Part shown: piece by piece, positions 35,995 to 47,488 of the stretch
Position numbering within the stretch: position 1 is the stretch's first letter
How the letters are laid out: every line of letters begins with the position of its first letter
Origin: Planctomycetota bacterium
GTDB taxonomy: Bacteria > Planctomycetota > GCA-002687715 > DRQF01
Assembly: GCA_020639295.1 (NCBI GenBank)
Contig: JACKGY010000003.1
Location: 682,001 to 746,000, forward strand
Direction: 5' to 3'
Length of the DNA stretch: 64,000 nt
Notes under the pieces: generated by a model
Database searches by the model: none
Told to the model about the DNA's origin: nothing
The model's input: the letters and a program-made list of their open reading frames with translations, nothing else
Program-made: the position numbers and the translations under genes

Positions 35995-38955
35995 TTGCGC
36001 CCGTCACCGCGCCTACTCCACTTCCTGTTGGCGATCGGCATCGGCCTCTTCGTCCAGCGCCGGCTGCTGCTCGACGAGATCCTCGTCGTCCTGCCGATCG
36101 CGATCGGGTCGCTCCTCTTGGCCGCCGGCCTGACCGCCCTGCGGTGCCGCGACCAGGCCGAAGAGGAGACGACGACCGCCGACCCGATCGAACGCCTCCG
36201 CGGCGCCCGGCTCGGCCTCTTCGTGGTGGCGCTCGGCGGCGTGATCCTCGTCTTCGGCGACGTCCTGGTCTGCGGCCGGACGATGATCTCGGCGCCCTGG
36301 TTCAGCCTCGGCAACGAGGGCGCCGCGACCACCGAAGGTCAGTCCACCGCCGGCCAGGATGCCGGGGCGGGCTTCGATCGCCTGATCGATCCCTGGGCCG
36401 GATTCCTCATCGAAGGCCCCGCGATCTACCTCACCGGCACCGCCTTCGCCCGCGGTGAGCTGCCGCTCTGGAATCCCTTCGAGGGCTGCGGCACGCCCTT
36501 CGCGGCCGACCTCGAGACCGCCGTCTTCAGCGTCCTGCAGCTGCCGCTGCACCTGGCGCCATCGCTGCGCAACTGGGATCTCTTCGCCCTCGCCCGGACC
36601 CTGCTCGCGATCTGGTTCGCCGCCCTCGCCTGCCGGGGTCTCGGCTCGAGCCGGCTCGCCGCCGCGCTGGCCGGCATCGCCTGGGGTTTCGGCGGCGTGT
36701 TCAGCCTCTTCGCCAACCTGGTCCACCTGAACTGCGCGCTCTGCCTGCCGCTGGTCCTGCTCGGCGCCGAGGCTCTCGTTCAGCGCCGCAGCCCCGGTCG
36801 AATCGCCTTCTTCGCCCTGGTCACGGCCCTGGCCCTGAACGGCGGCAATCCGCAGCCGCTCATCGCGCTCGGCCTGCTCCTCTTGCCGCGCTTCCTGATC
36901 TTCGCCCCGGGCGGGCCGAGGGCCCGACTCACCCTCCTCGGGGGACTTGCCGCCGCCGCGGGAATCGCGGCCCTGATGAACGGTCCCGCGATCATGCTCC
37001 TGGTCGATCTGCTCGGCCACAGCGCCAACCGGACCCTGTTCGCGATCGAGGCCCGGCTCGAGGGCCCTGGCCTCTTGGCCTTCGCCGCGCCGCCCCTGCC
37101 GATCGGGGCGGAGACCTACGGGATCATCCACCAGCCCCAGTTCTGGTATCTCGGCGCCCTGCCCTTCCTGCTCGTGGTCGCGGCCGCCAGCCGGGCCCTC
37201 CTGCACGGCGATCGTCGCGACCGGGGCCTGCTCGCCGGACTGCTGCTCTTCGGTCTCCTCGTCGCCGGACCGCTCGGCGGCCTGCTCGGCTCGGTTCCGA
37301 TCCTCGGCGGACTCAACTGGACCAAGTACGTGGCCGCGGCGCAGCTCCTGGGTCTCGTGCTGGCCGCCCGCTACCTCGATCGCCTGGCCGCGGACGAGAA
37401 GCGCGCCCGCCAGCACCTCTCGGCGATCGCGACCCTGCTCCTCGGCTGGTGCCTGCTCCTGGTCCGAGGCCCTGATGGCGGTGTACAGGGCCCCTGGTTC
37501 GTTCTCGGGGCCGCGATCCCCGGCGCCCTTCTGCTTCTGCTCTGGGCGGACCGGGTCCAGCTACGCCTGGTCCTGCCCCTGCTCGTGCTTGCCGAACTCG
37601 TGGTCCACCTGCCGGCGCATCCGCCCCGCCCGCCCGAGCCGCTGGCACGCTGGCCGGAGGCCCTCGCGGAACTGAGCCGCGACCCGGGGGCCCCCGACGA
37701 ACAGCCCCTCGTTCACCGCGAGGCCGCCTATCGCGACGCGGCGCCGCCGATGGTCTCGGGCCTGCTCGGCTGGCACGACGTGCGCACCGTGACGCCCTTG
37801 CCGCTGCTCGACTATCACCGCTTCATGTCGCCCTGGATCAACTGCGGCCCCTGGCCCCCCTACCTCCTCCTCGGCGCCTCACGCGAATTCGTCCTCTCCC
37901 CTGCCTTCGACCACGTCGGCCTGCGCTGGCTCCTGCTCCGGGAGGACGACTTCAACTCGGTGGTCCGCTCGCCGAAGGCCGAGCTCCTCGAGAACGAGGC
38001 GGTGATCCGCTTCGGTGAGCTGCAACGCGCGTTGCGCTACGGTGGTCTCGATACCGGCTCGCTGCTCAACCTGGATCCCTATCGTTCGTCGATCCTCCTG
38101 GCGCCGGATCGGCGCTTCTCGGCCGAGCTCGACCTCGCCGCCGCCAGCGCCGAGATCGCCTTCAGCCTGCAAGCGCTCGACGGTGGCGCCTTCCGCGCCC
38201 GCGGTCGGCTCGCCGACCAGACGATCGAACTCGACCAGGATCGGCCCGCGCAGGCGGTGGTGATCGCCGACGCGCGCGAGCCGGTGGTCTTCAGCCTCGA
38301 CCTCGAGGCCGGCTCGCCGGTCACGCTCCGCTTCGATCACTGGCAGGTCGCGCGCCACATCACCAAGGGCCGCTTCGATTTCGACGACCGCAGCACGCCC
38401 GCGATGAGCGCGGCCGGCCTGCGCCTGCTCGAGAACCGTTACCCGCTGCCCATCGCCCGCGCGGTGAAGCGGGCGCGCCTGATCCGCGACCCCGAGGAAT
38501 TCTGGCCGATCCACCGCGCTTTCGTGGCCGACGGCAGCGGTTGGCAACCCCGTGAGGAGACCTTCATCGTGGCGCCGACCGGCAACCTGCCGAGCGCCGC
38601 GGTGACCGACACGAGACCGGATGCCAGCGATCGCCTCGAACTCCGCCGGCGCGGATTCGGTCGCATGGTGCTCGAAACCGACCTGAAGCAGGCCGGTCCC
38701 GTCTTCCTGGCGATCGCCTACGATCCGGGCTGGCTCGCCGTCCGTGACGGTCGAGAGCTGCCGATCCGCCGGGCCGACGGCGCCTTCATTGCGATCGACC
38801 TCGACCGGCCGGGTCCGAACCGGGTCGACTTCGAGTACCGACCCCGCGCCTTCGATCGCGGTCTGGTCCTGGTCGCGGCGGGCACCCTCCTCCTTCTCGC
38901 CCTCGGCCTGCTCGAGTTCCGATCTCGACTGCGTTCCGGCGTTCGGGCCTCCTGA
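35995..38955 (+). CDS. YfhO-like polytopic membrane protein
   Basis: This protein of about 986 residues has a dozen or more hydrophobic segments (residues 1-520 and a last one near 955-975). It fits the YfhO family of bacterial membrane proteins, distant to GT-C glycosyltransferases: the early luminal block reads FARGELPLWNPFEGCGTPFAADL. A large soluble domain follows (about 520-940). The start is taken as TTG at 35995, 3 bases after the kinase stop; no better ATG occurs. A role in transferring sugars to envelope molecules is inferred only from the family. Confidence 0.85.
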   Translation: MRPSPRLLHFLLAIGIGLFVQRRLLLDEILVVLPIAIGSLLLAAGLTALRCRDQAEEETTTADPIERLRGARLGLFVVALGGVILVFGDVLVCGRTMISAPWFSLGNEGAATTEGQSTAGQDAGAGFDRLIDPWAGFLIEGPAIYLTGTAFARGELPLWNPFEGCGTPFAADLETAVFSVLQLPLHLAPSLRNWDLFALARTLLAIWFAALACRGLGSSRLAAALAGIAWGFGGVFSLFANLVHLNCALCLPLVLLGAEALVQRRSPGRIAFFALVTALALNGGNPQPLIALGLLLLPRFLIFAPGGPRARLTLLGGLAAAAGIAALMNGPAIMLLVDLLGHSANRTLFAIEARLEGPGLLAFAAPPLPIGAETYGIIHQPQFWYLGALPFLLVVAAASRALLHGDRRDRGLLAGLLLFGLLVAGPLGGLLGSVPILGGLNWTKYVAAAQLLGLVLAARYLDRLAADEKRARQHLSAIATLLLGWCLLLVRGPDGGVQGPWFVLGAAIPGALLLLLWADRVQLRLVLPLLVLAELVVHLPAHPPRPPEPLARWPEALAELSRDPGAPDEQPLVHREAAYRDAAPPMVSGLLGWHDVRTVTPLPLLDYHRFMSPWINCGPWPPYLLLGASREFVLSPAFDHVGLRWLLLREDDFNSVVRSPKAELLENEAVIRFGELQRALRYGGLDTGSLLNLDPYRSSILLAPDRRFSAELDLAAASAEIAFSLQALDGGAFRARGRLADQTIELDQDRPAQAVVIADAREPVVFSLDLEAGSPVTLRFDHWQVARHITKGRFDFDDRSTPAMSAAGLRLLENRYPLPIARAVKRARLIRDPEEFWPIHRAFVADGSGWQPREETFIVAPTGNLPSAAVTDTRPDASDRLELRRRGFGRMVLETDLKQAGPVFLAIAYDPGWLAVRDGRELPIRRADGAFIAIDLDRPGPNRVDFEYRPRAFDRGLVLVAAGTLLLLALGLLEFRSRLRSGVRAS

Positions 38956-39024
38956 GGGCCGCCGCGGCGATCTGGCCCGTTGCGCGTCGAGCGGCTATGA
39001 TCGGCGCGATCGAGGAGGACGACG

Positions 39025-39480
39025 ATGTCGATGCAGGAAATCGCCGAGGAGCTGAGACCCCTTGCCCGCTTGCTCAAGGGCATCGACCTGAGCGATCCCG
39101 CGGCCGCGCGCGCGGCGATCGAGGCCACGCTGCCCTTCGGCGGCGACCTCGTCGCCAGCATCCGCGCCTCGGCCACGGCCGCGGCCGAGGCCGGCTGGCT
39201 GTTGCCCAAGGAGAACGGCGCGATCCGGTTCGGCCGGATCACCAAGGACCTCGAGGGCTTCAGCGTCGACGCCGTGTTCATGTCGAGCCCGGGCCCGCGT
39301 CATCGGCATCCGAAGGGCGAGATCGACCTCTGCTTCACGCTCGCCGGCGAGGCACGTTTCGACGGCCATGCCGAAGGCTGGGTCGTCTATGGCCCGGACT
39401 CGACCCATGTGCCGACCGTGACCGACGGCAGCATGCTGATCCTCTACTTCCTGCCCGGCGGCGCGATGGAGTTCCTCTGA
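39025..39480 (+). CDS. DUF4863-like cupin protein
   Basis: This 151-residue protein has an N-terminal helical part and a C-terminal cupin-like half. The metal-ligand-like motif is HRHPKGEIDLCF, followed by GPDSTHVPTV. It resembles DUF4863 proteins, a group that includes 4-hydroxylaminobenzoate lyase. GAGGAGG upstream sets the start. No aromatic-degradation operon surrounds it, so the reaction is unknown. It converges on the PhoD-like gene with a 20-base gap. Confidence 0.7.
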   Translation: MSMQEIAEELRPLARLLKGIDLSDPAAARAAIEATLPFGGDLVASIRASATAAAEAGWLLPKENGAIRFGRITKDLEGFSVDAVFMSSPGPRHRHPKGEIDLCFTLAGEARFDGHAEGWVVYGPDSTHVPTVTDGSMLILYFLPGGAMEFL

Positions 39481-39500
39481 TCGCGGCCGGCACGCGCTGA

Positions 39501-41087
39501 TCAGGCCTCCAGCACCACCTGCGGTTCCAGCGCCGCCCCTTCGGTGTGCCACTGCGCCCAGAGCCGGAGCCCGGGTTTCTGGTCGAAGCTCAGGCTGAGG
39601 AAGTTGCGTTCCTCGATGTAGCGCTGCGCCGCCGTGGCCCGGCCGAGACCGGCCCAGACGCCGGCGGTGATCTCGTCCTCCGACTCGCCGCCGAGCAGCC
39701 GCATCACGAAGGTCTCGAGCCCGCTCGGCGCCGGATGGACGATGCCCGACGAGGTGATTTGCTCGATGTGGTTCTCGACCTGCCCCTTCCGCCGGTGATT
39801 CTCGAGCTGCGAGCGGACCCGGCCGCGCGCGCCGACGTGGACGTCGCCGGAGAGGATGGTCACGGTCGACTCCGTTCGCCGCGAATGGGCCAGGAGCGTC
39901 ATCAGCAGCCGATCCCTCTCGCCCCGGTGCGCGGGACTCTCCCACTGGTCGCGTAGATCGTCCTCGAGTTCCTGCTGCCCCGGCACGAGGCGCAGGATGG
40001 ATTCGCCGAGCCCGAAGCGCATGAACACGAGCGGGATCGACGAGACCAGGACGAGGTGGCGGCTCGTGGCCCGGTTCTGGGCGCGTTCGTTCTCGATCCA
40101 TCGGCCGCGCCGGTTGAGCCAGACCTGGAGGTCGGCCCACTGGGCTTCCGAGAGGACCCTCCCGAAACGCCGGTCGCTGCGCAGATCGAGCAGCAGGAGG
40201 TCGACGCAACGGCCGCTGCACTCGAAGCTCAGCCCCTGGGCGAAGTGCTCGCCGGCGCCGATCCGATGGCTCCAGTTCCCGTCCGGCCGGCCACCCAGCT
40301 GAAAGGTCTCGAAGGCGCTTCGCGCGGCCCGGAAGATCGCCTGATAGGCGGGGCAGTCGTTGAGTTCGTCCTCGTAGGAGCCCCAGCCGTCGAAGATGTC
40401 GTGGTCGTCCCAGGTGTAGAGCCCCGGCACGCGGGCCTGCAACCACGAGAACTCCTTCTGGCTCTTCCAGCGCTCGACGTAGTGCCGGGCGTAGTCGGCG
40501 CGGATGCGGTCCTCGAAGTCGGGCGTCACCACCTTCTTCTTGCGCTTCGCCACCGGCAGCTTGAACAGCTCGCGCATGTCCCGCTGACTCGAGAACAGGC
40601 CGTCGGCGTAGATCTGATCGCCGCCACCGAGCATCAGGTGATAGCCGTCCTTCTTGGACCGACCGGGCACGCCCTCGCGATGATGGCGACAGGCGAGTCG
40701 CCAGAGGGCCTCCGGGTCGTCGACGCGCTTCATCGCCGCGGTCGAGCTGAAGCCGTTGCAGGAGAAGAACAGGACGTTCGGCAGCTCGTCGGTCGGCGGA
40801 ATCCGCAGGCCAGCCACCGTCTCCGTCTTGCCGGCGCAACTCAGCACGTAGCTGATCTCGCGCTCGGCGATCTCGCGCTTCACCTCGAAGGTCCAGCGCA
40901 GGAGTTCCCAGTCCGGGCGCAGGTAGGCCGCCGCGACCACCTTGTTGCCCACCTTCACCCCCTCGTCATGACACTCGACCCTGGTCGACGCGTTGTCCTT
41001 GCCCTCGACCAGGACCTGCACGTGGAAGCGCCAGGTGGTCGAATCGCAGTCGGCAAGATAGAGGATCGGACCCAGTCTCTTCGGCAT
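39501..41087 (-). CDS. PhoD-like metallophosphatase-family protein
   Basis: This 528-residue protein shows the PhoD-like metallophosphatase motifs in order: FFSCNGFS, LGGGDQIYADG, YTWDDHDIFDGWGSYED and LSGDVHVGARG, which supply metal ligands. There is no signal peptide, unlike secreted PhoD, so it belongs to the cytoplasmic PhoD-like group. The start at 41087 has AGGAGACGAG upstream; the frame extends further but enters unrelated sequence. The substrate (phosphodiester or phosphomonoester) is unknown. A 200-bp gap then leads to hairpin array 3. Confidence 0.9.
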   Translation of the reverse strand: MPKRLGPILYLADCDSTTWRFHVQVLVEGKDNASTRVECHDEGVKVGNKVVAAAYLRPDWELLRWTFEVKREIAEREISYVLSCAGKTETVAGLRIPPTDELPNVLFFSCNGFSSTAAMKRVDDPEALWRLACRHHREGVPGRSKKDGYHLMLGGGDQIYADGLFSSQRDMRELFKLPVAKRKKKVVTPDFEDRIRADYARHYVERWKSQKEFSWLQARVPGLYTWDDHDIFDGWGSYEDELNDCPAYQAIFRAARSAFETFQLGGRPDGNWSHRIGAGEHFAQGLSFECSGRCVDLLLLDLRSDRRFGRVLSEAQWADLQVWLNRRGRWIENERAQNRATSRHLVLVSSIPLVFMRFGLGESILRLVPGQQELEDDLRDQWESPAHRGERDRLLMTLLAHSRRTESTVTILSGDVHVGARGRVRSQLENHRRKGQVENHIEQITSSGIVHPAPSGLETFVMRLLGGESEDEITAGVWAGLGRATAAQRYIEERNFLSLSFDQKPGLRLWAQWHTEGAALEPQVVLEA

Positions 41088-41285
41088 CTCGTCTCCTTCC
41101 TCGCGGCTCCCGCCGGCGCGCCGCGGGACATCGGACCGTCGCTCGACCTGCTCGCCGCTCGCGCCCGAGGGTAGCATGCTCGCGACAACGATCTCGGGCC
41201 GTGGGGAGGCCGCCCTGGCGCGGACAAGACTCGGCATTCGAGAACGGCCTGTCAAACCCCCAAAAACGCCGGTCGGTGAATACCC

Positions 41286-42513
41286 CCCCTATCGCAGGTC
41301 GGCTCGTCGGAGCGCCGGCTGCCCAGCCGGCAGGACCGCCGGCCGCTGGCCGGCGCTTCGTCGACGTGTCCTCCATCGACGAACATTCCGAGAGCGAGAG
41401 CAAAGGGCGAGAAGACTAGGCCAGCCAGCGGCTGGCGCTCCGATCGGCGCGTCGGAGCGCCGGCTGCCCAGCCGGCAGGACCGCCGGCCGCTGGCCGGCG
41501 CTTCCCTCCATCGACGAACATTCCGAGTCGAGAGCAAAGGGCGAGAAGAATACCCCAGCGGCTGGCGCGCAGGCGCGTCGGAGCGCCGGCTGCCCAGCCG
41601 GCAGGACCGCCGGCCGCTGGCCGGCGCTTCGTCGAGGTGTCCTCCATCGACGAACATTCCGAGAGCGAGAGCAAAGGGCGAGAAGACTAGGCCAGCCAGC
41701 GGCTGGCGCTCCGATCGGCGCGCCGGAGCGCCGGCTGCCCAGTTGGCGGACCGCCGGCCACGGCCGGCGCTTCGTCGAGGTGTCCTCCATCGACGAGCAT
41801 TCCGAGAGCGAGAGCAAAGGGCGAGAAGACTGGGCCAGCCAGCGGCTGGCGCGCTCCGATCGGCGCGTCGGAGCGCCGGCTGCCCAGCCAGCAGGCCGCC
41901 GGCCGCTGGCCGGCGCTTCGTCGAGGTGTCCTCCATCGACGAACATTCCGAGAGCGAGAGCAAGGGCGAGAAGATCTTGTGCCAGCGGCTGGCGCTCCGA
42001 TCGGCGCGTCGACCGGCTGCCCAGCCAGCAGGACCGCCGGCCGCTGGCCGGCGCTTCTCGAGGTGTCCTCCATCGACGAACATTCCGGAGAGCGAGAGCA
42101 AAGGGCGAGAAGGCCAGCCAGCGGCTGGCGCTCCGATCGGCGTGTCGGAGCGCCGGCTGCCCAGCCGGCAGGTCCGCCGGCCGCTGGCCGGCGCTTCGTC
42201 GAGGTGTCCGAGACGACGGGGATTCCGGGTGCGGAATGGATGCCCCCGCGACGGCACGCAACCGGCGAGTCCGACTAGGCCGACCAGCGGTCGGCGCTCC
42301 GATCGGCGTGTCGGAGCGCCGGCTGCCCAGCCGGCAGGTCCGCCGGCCGCTGGCCGGCGCTTCGTCGAGGTGTCCGAGACGACGGGGATTCCGGGTGCGG
42401 AGTGGATGCCCCCGCGACGGCACGCAACCGGCGAGTCCGACTAGGCCGACCAGCGGTCGGCGCTCCGAGCGGTCGGTGCTCCAAGCGGCTGGTGCTCCGA
42501 GCGGTCCGCCATC
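41286..42513. repeat. Hairpin-repeat array 3 (about eight tandem units)
   Basis: Six units of type A have the anchor CTCCATCGACGAACATTCC at 41371, 41506, 41642, 41785 (one base changed), 41931 and 42068, a period of 135-146 bp. Two units of type B have GTGTCCGAGACGACGGGGAT at 42204 and 42370 (period 166). Every unit continues with CTAGGCC-like box, GCCAGC/GCTGGC hairpin, GCGCTCCGA/TCGGAGCGC hairpin, GCCGGCT/AGCCGGC hairpin and GCCGGCC/GGCCGGC hairpin, then GCGCTTCGTCGAGGTGTC. It ends with three decayed half-units against the stop of the helicase gene. Confidence 0.95.
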
Positions 42514-42514
42514 T

Positions 42515-44715
42515 TCAGTCGATGATCTCGAGCGGACAGAGCGTCAGCGAGAAGGAGCGCTCACCGCGCGGGAACCGACAGCGGACCTGACCATCCCGCA
42601 GCTCGAGGACCACGCCCTCGCCATAGCGCGGGTGACGGACTAAGACGCCTGGCCCGAAGGCTTCATCGACCTCGCCGCCTTCGACCCCGATCGGGTCCTC
42701 GGCGCGCAGGAGTCGGTCGGGAATCAGGGCGAGCCAGGGCGAGGGTTCGGCCGCCGCGGCGGCACGAGGTGGCCGACTGAACCAACCGATCTCGAGTTCG
42801 TCGCGTGCCCGGGTCATGGCGACGAAGAGCAACCGACGCTCTTCGGCTTCTTCCTCCTCGCGACCCCAGGACGAGGCCAGCGGGATCATGCCCCGATTGG
42901 CGCCGCTGATGAAGACGCGATCGAACTCGAGGCCCTTGGCCGCATGCATCGTCATCAGCTCGACTCCCTCCTCGTCGTCCCGGTCCGTGACCTCGTCGCC
43001 GAGGACGAGCAGGTCGCGCAGGAAGGCGAGCCAGTCCGCCGGAGCCGAGACGAGGGCTGCTTCGAGCCAGCCCAGGACGCGCCGGCGCCGGCCCTCGAAG
43101 CGCGACGAGCGCGGTTCGAGGAAGTGCTCGATACCGAGGGCCCGCAGGAGCGACGACGGATCGGACCAGGTCGCGCCGAGGGCCACCCGGGCACGGGTCA
43201 GCGTTTCGATCAGGAAGCAGCGATCGGCGGCCGACCCGGGCAGCCAGCGCTCGAGCAGAGTCGCGAGATCCGCGCCCGCCGCCTCGAGCCGGCGGCCCGC
43301 GAGCCCCGGGAAGCCGAAGACGGGATGACCGAGACTCCGCGCCAGCTCGGCCCCGCTCCCGCCTGCCAGACCGTCGAGGTGGTCCTGGAACCAGGTCGCG
43401 AGCGGGTCTTCGGCCCGGCGGCGTTCGCGCAACCGCACCGTCAGCCCCGCCGCCTCGAGCTGCTCCCGCAAGGGCTCCATCTGCTCGCGGGTCCGCACCA
43501 GGATGCCGACCCGGAGCCCGAGCGTGTCGCGCAGGCTGGTGGCGATGTGCCGCGCCTCCGCCACGGGATCGTGGTGCTGGCGGACGACGATGCCCGCGCC
43601 CTCGGCGCGCGTGGCGACGAGATCATGGCTCGCGGCCAGCGGTCCGAGGACGAAGCGGGCCGCCTCGAGGATGGTCTCGCTCGAACGATAGTTGCGCGGC
43701 AGCCGGAGCTCGCGACCGCCGAAGCGCCTGGCGAAATCGTCGAAGAGGTCGGCCGAGCCGCCCCGCCAGGAGTAGATCACCTGATCCGGATCGCCGACGG
43801 CGAAGAGACCGCCGTCGGCGCCTCGCCAGTCCTCGAGCAGGGCGAGCTGCTCCGGGTCGCTGTCCTGGAACTCGTCGACCACGATGAAGGCCGGTCGCGC
43901 CTCGGCCGGAAGGGTCCGGGCGGTCTCGCGCCCGAGGGCGATCAGGTCGTCGAAGTCGACCAGGTCGCGGCGACGCTTCTCGTCCTCGTAGGCCCGGTGA
44001 AGGGCCTCGATGTCGTCGGCGCGCTTCATGTTGCCGAACAGCGCTTCGCCGGCACGCCAGCGTTCGATACGGCGGTCGAGCCGCGCCGCGTAGGCGATCC
44101 GCAGCCGGTCCCGGGCGATCAGCTCACGCAGGACCTCGAGTCGCGACCTTTCGTCGAGGAGCCGGAAGGCGCGGCTGCGGCCGCTCGACTCCGGATCGAG
44201 GTGACGGCGCAGGAGGGAACGGCAATGGCCGTGGAAGGTCCCCACCTGGAGCCCGGCCATGAGCGCGGCGCCGCCCAGAGCCTGGCTCACCCGGTCACGG
44301 ATCTCGGCCGCGGCCTTGTTGGTGAAGGTCATCACCGCGATGCGTTCGGCCGGCAGCCGGTCGCGCTCGATCAGGGCCAGCAGCTTGGCCACCAGCACCG
44401 TGGTCTTGCCGCTGCCCACCTGCGCGCGGAGGAGCAGGCTCCGGGCCGGATCGAGCACCGCCGCCACCTGCCAGGGATCGAGCTCCGCCAGCCGCCTGGC
44501 CAGGAGCGGCGCCTCGGCACGCAGGGCGTCGAGGTCGACCGCCGGTGGCTCCGGCAGGGCCCGGCGCCGGGCCTGGCGGGCCGCCGCGACCACCGTGGCG
44601 AAACTCTCGTCGCCGCCGGCACCGGCCGCCGCCATCTCGTCGCGTTCCTGCTCGACCGCGCGGCCGCCGGCCCGGCCGCGACGCTCCCGCAGCCGGCGGC
44701 GGAGATCCTCGAGGC

Positions 44716-44719
<4 letters not shown>
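42515..44719 (-). CDS. UvrD/PcrA-family superfamily 1 helicase
   Basis: This is a 734-residue ATP-dependent DNA helicase. The Walker A is QVGSGKTTV (about 100-108). Motif Ia is MTFTNKAAAEI, Walker B is VVDEFQDSD (about 281), motif III is VGDPDQVIYSWRGG, motif IV is LPRNYRS and motifs V/VI are MTMHAAKGLEFDRVF and RRLLFVAMTRARDEL. An 80-residue charged N-terminal extension precedes the Q-motif. The C-terminus ends with a Tudor-like VRHPRYGEGVVLEL as in PcrA. It starts with GTG that overlaps the stop of the MrfA-like helicase by 4 bp. Length is normal for UvrD. Confidence 0.93.
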
Positions 44720-47346
<2,627 letters not shown>

Positions 47347-47488
47347 GGCGCCGATCCTCGAGCAGGGTCCGCTCCGGCCGCGGCCGGAAAGCTCCTCATC
47401 TTCCACCGCCCGGGGGACGCCCGGACGGCGCGGCGACGCTTGGCCGCAGGGCCTCGGGAGGCCATACTCGGGGCTCGAGGACCCATCG

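Noticed and set aside
41366..42444. Tiny repeated ORFs (GTGTCC ... GACTAG) inside the array units
   Set aside because: Some units open and close with these codons, but others have insertions or deletions that break the frame (such as 41506 and 42068), so selection is not on the peptide.
41176..42444. Long ORFs on both strands of the repeat arrays
   Set aside because: They translate the palindromes into Arg/Ala/Gly-rich repeats on every frame and have no Shine-Dalgarno sequence.
41286..42513. CRISPR array
   Set aside because: The units are 135-166 bp with repeated, not unique, intervening sequence and internal palindromes; no cas gene is nearby.
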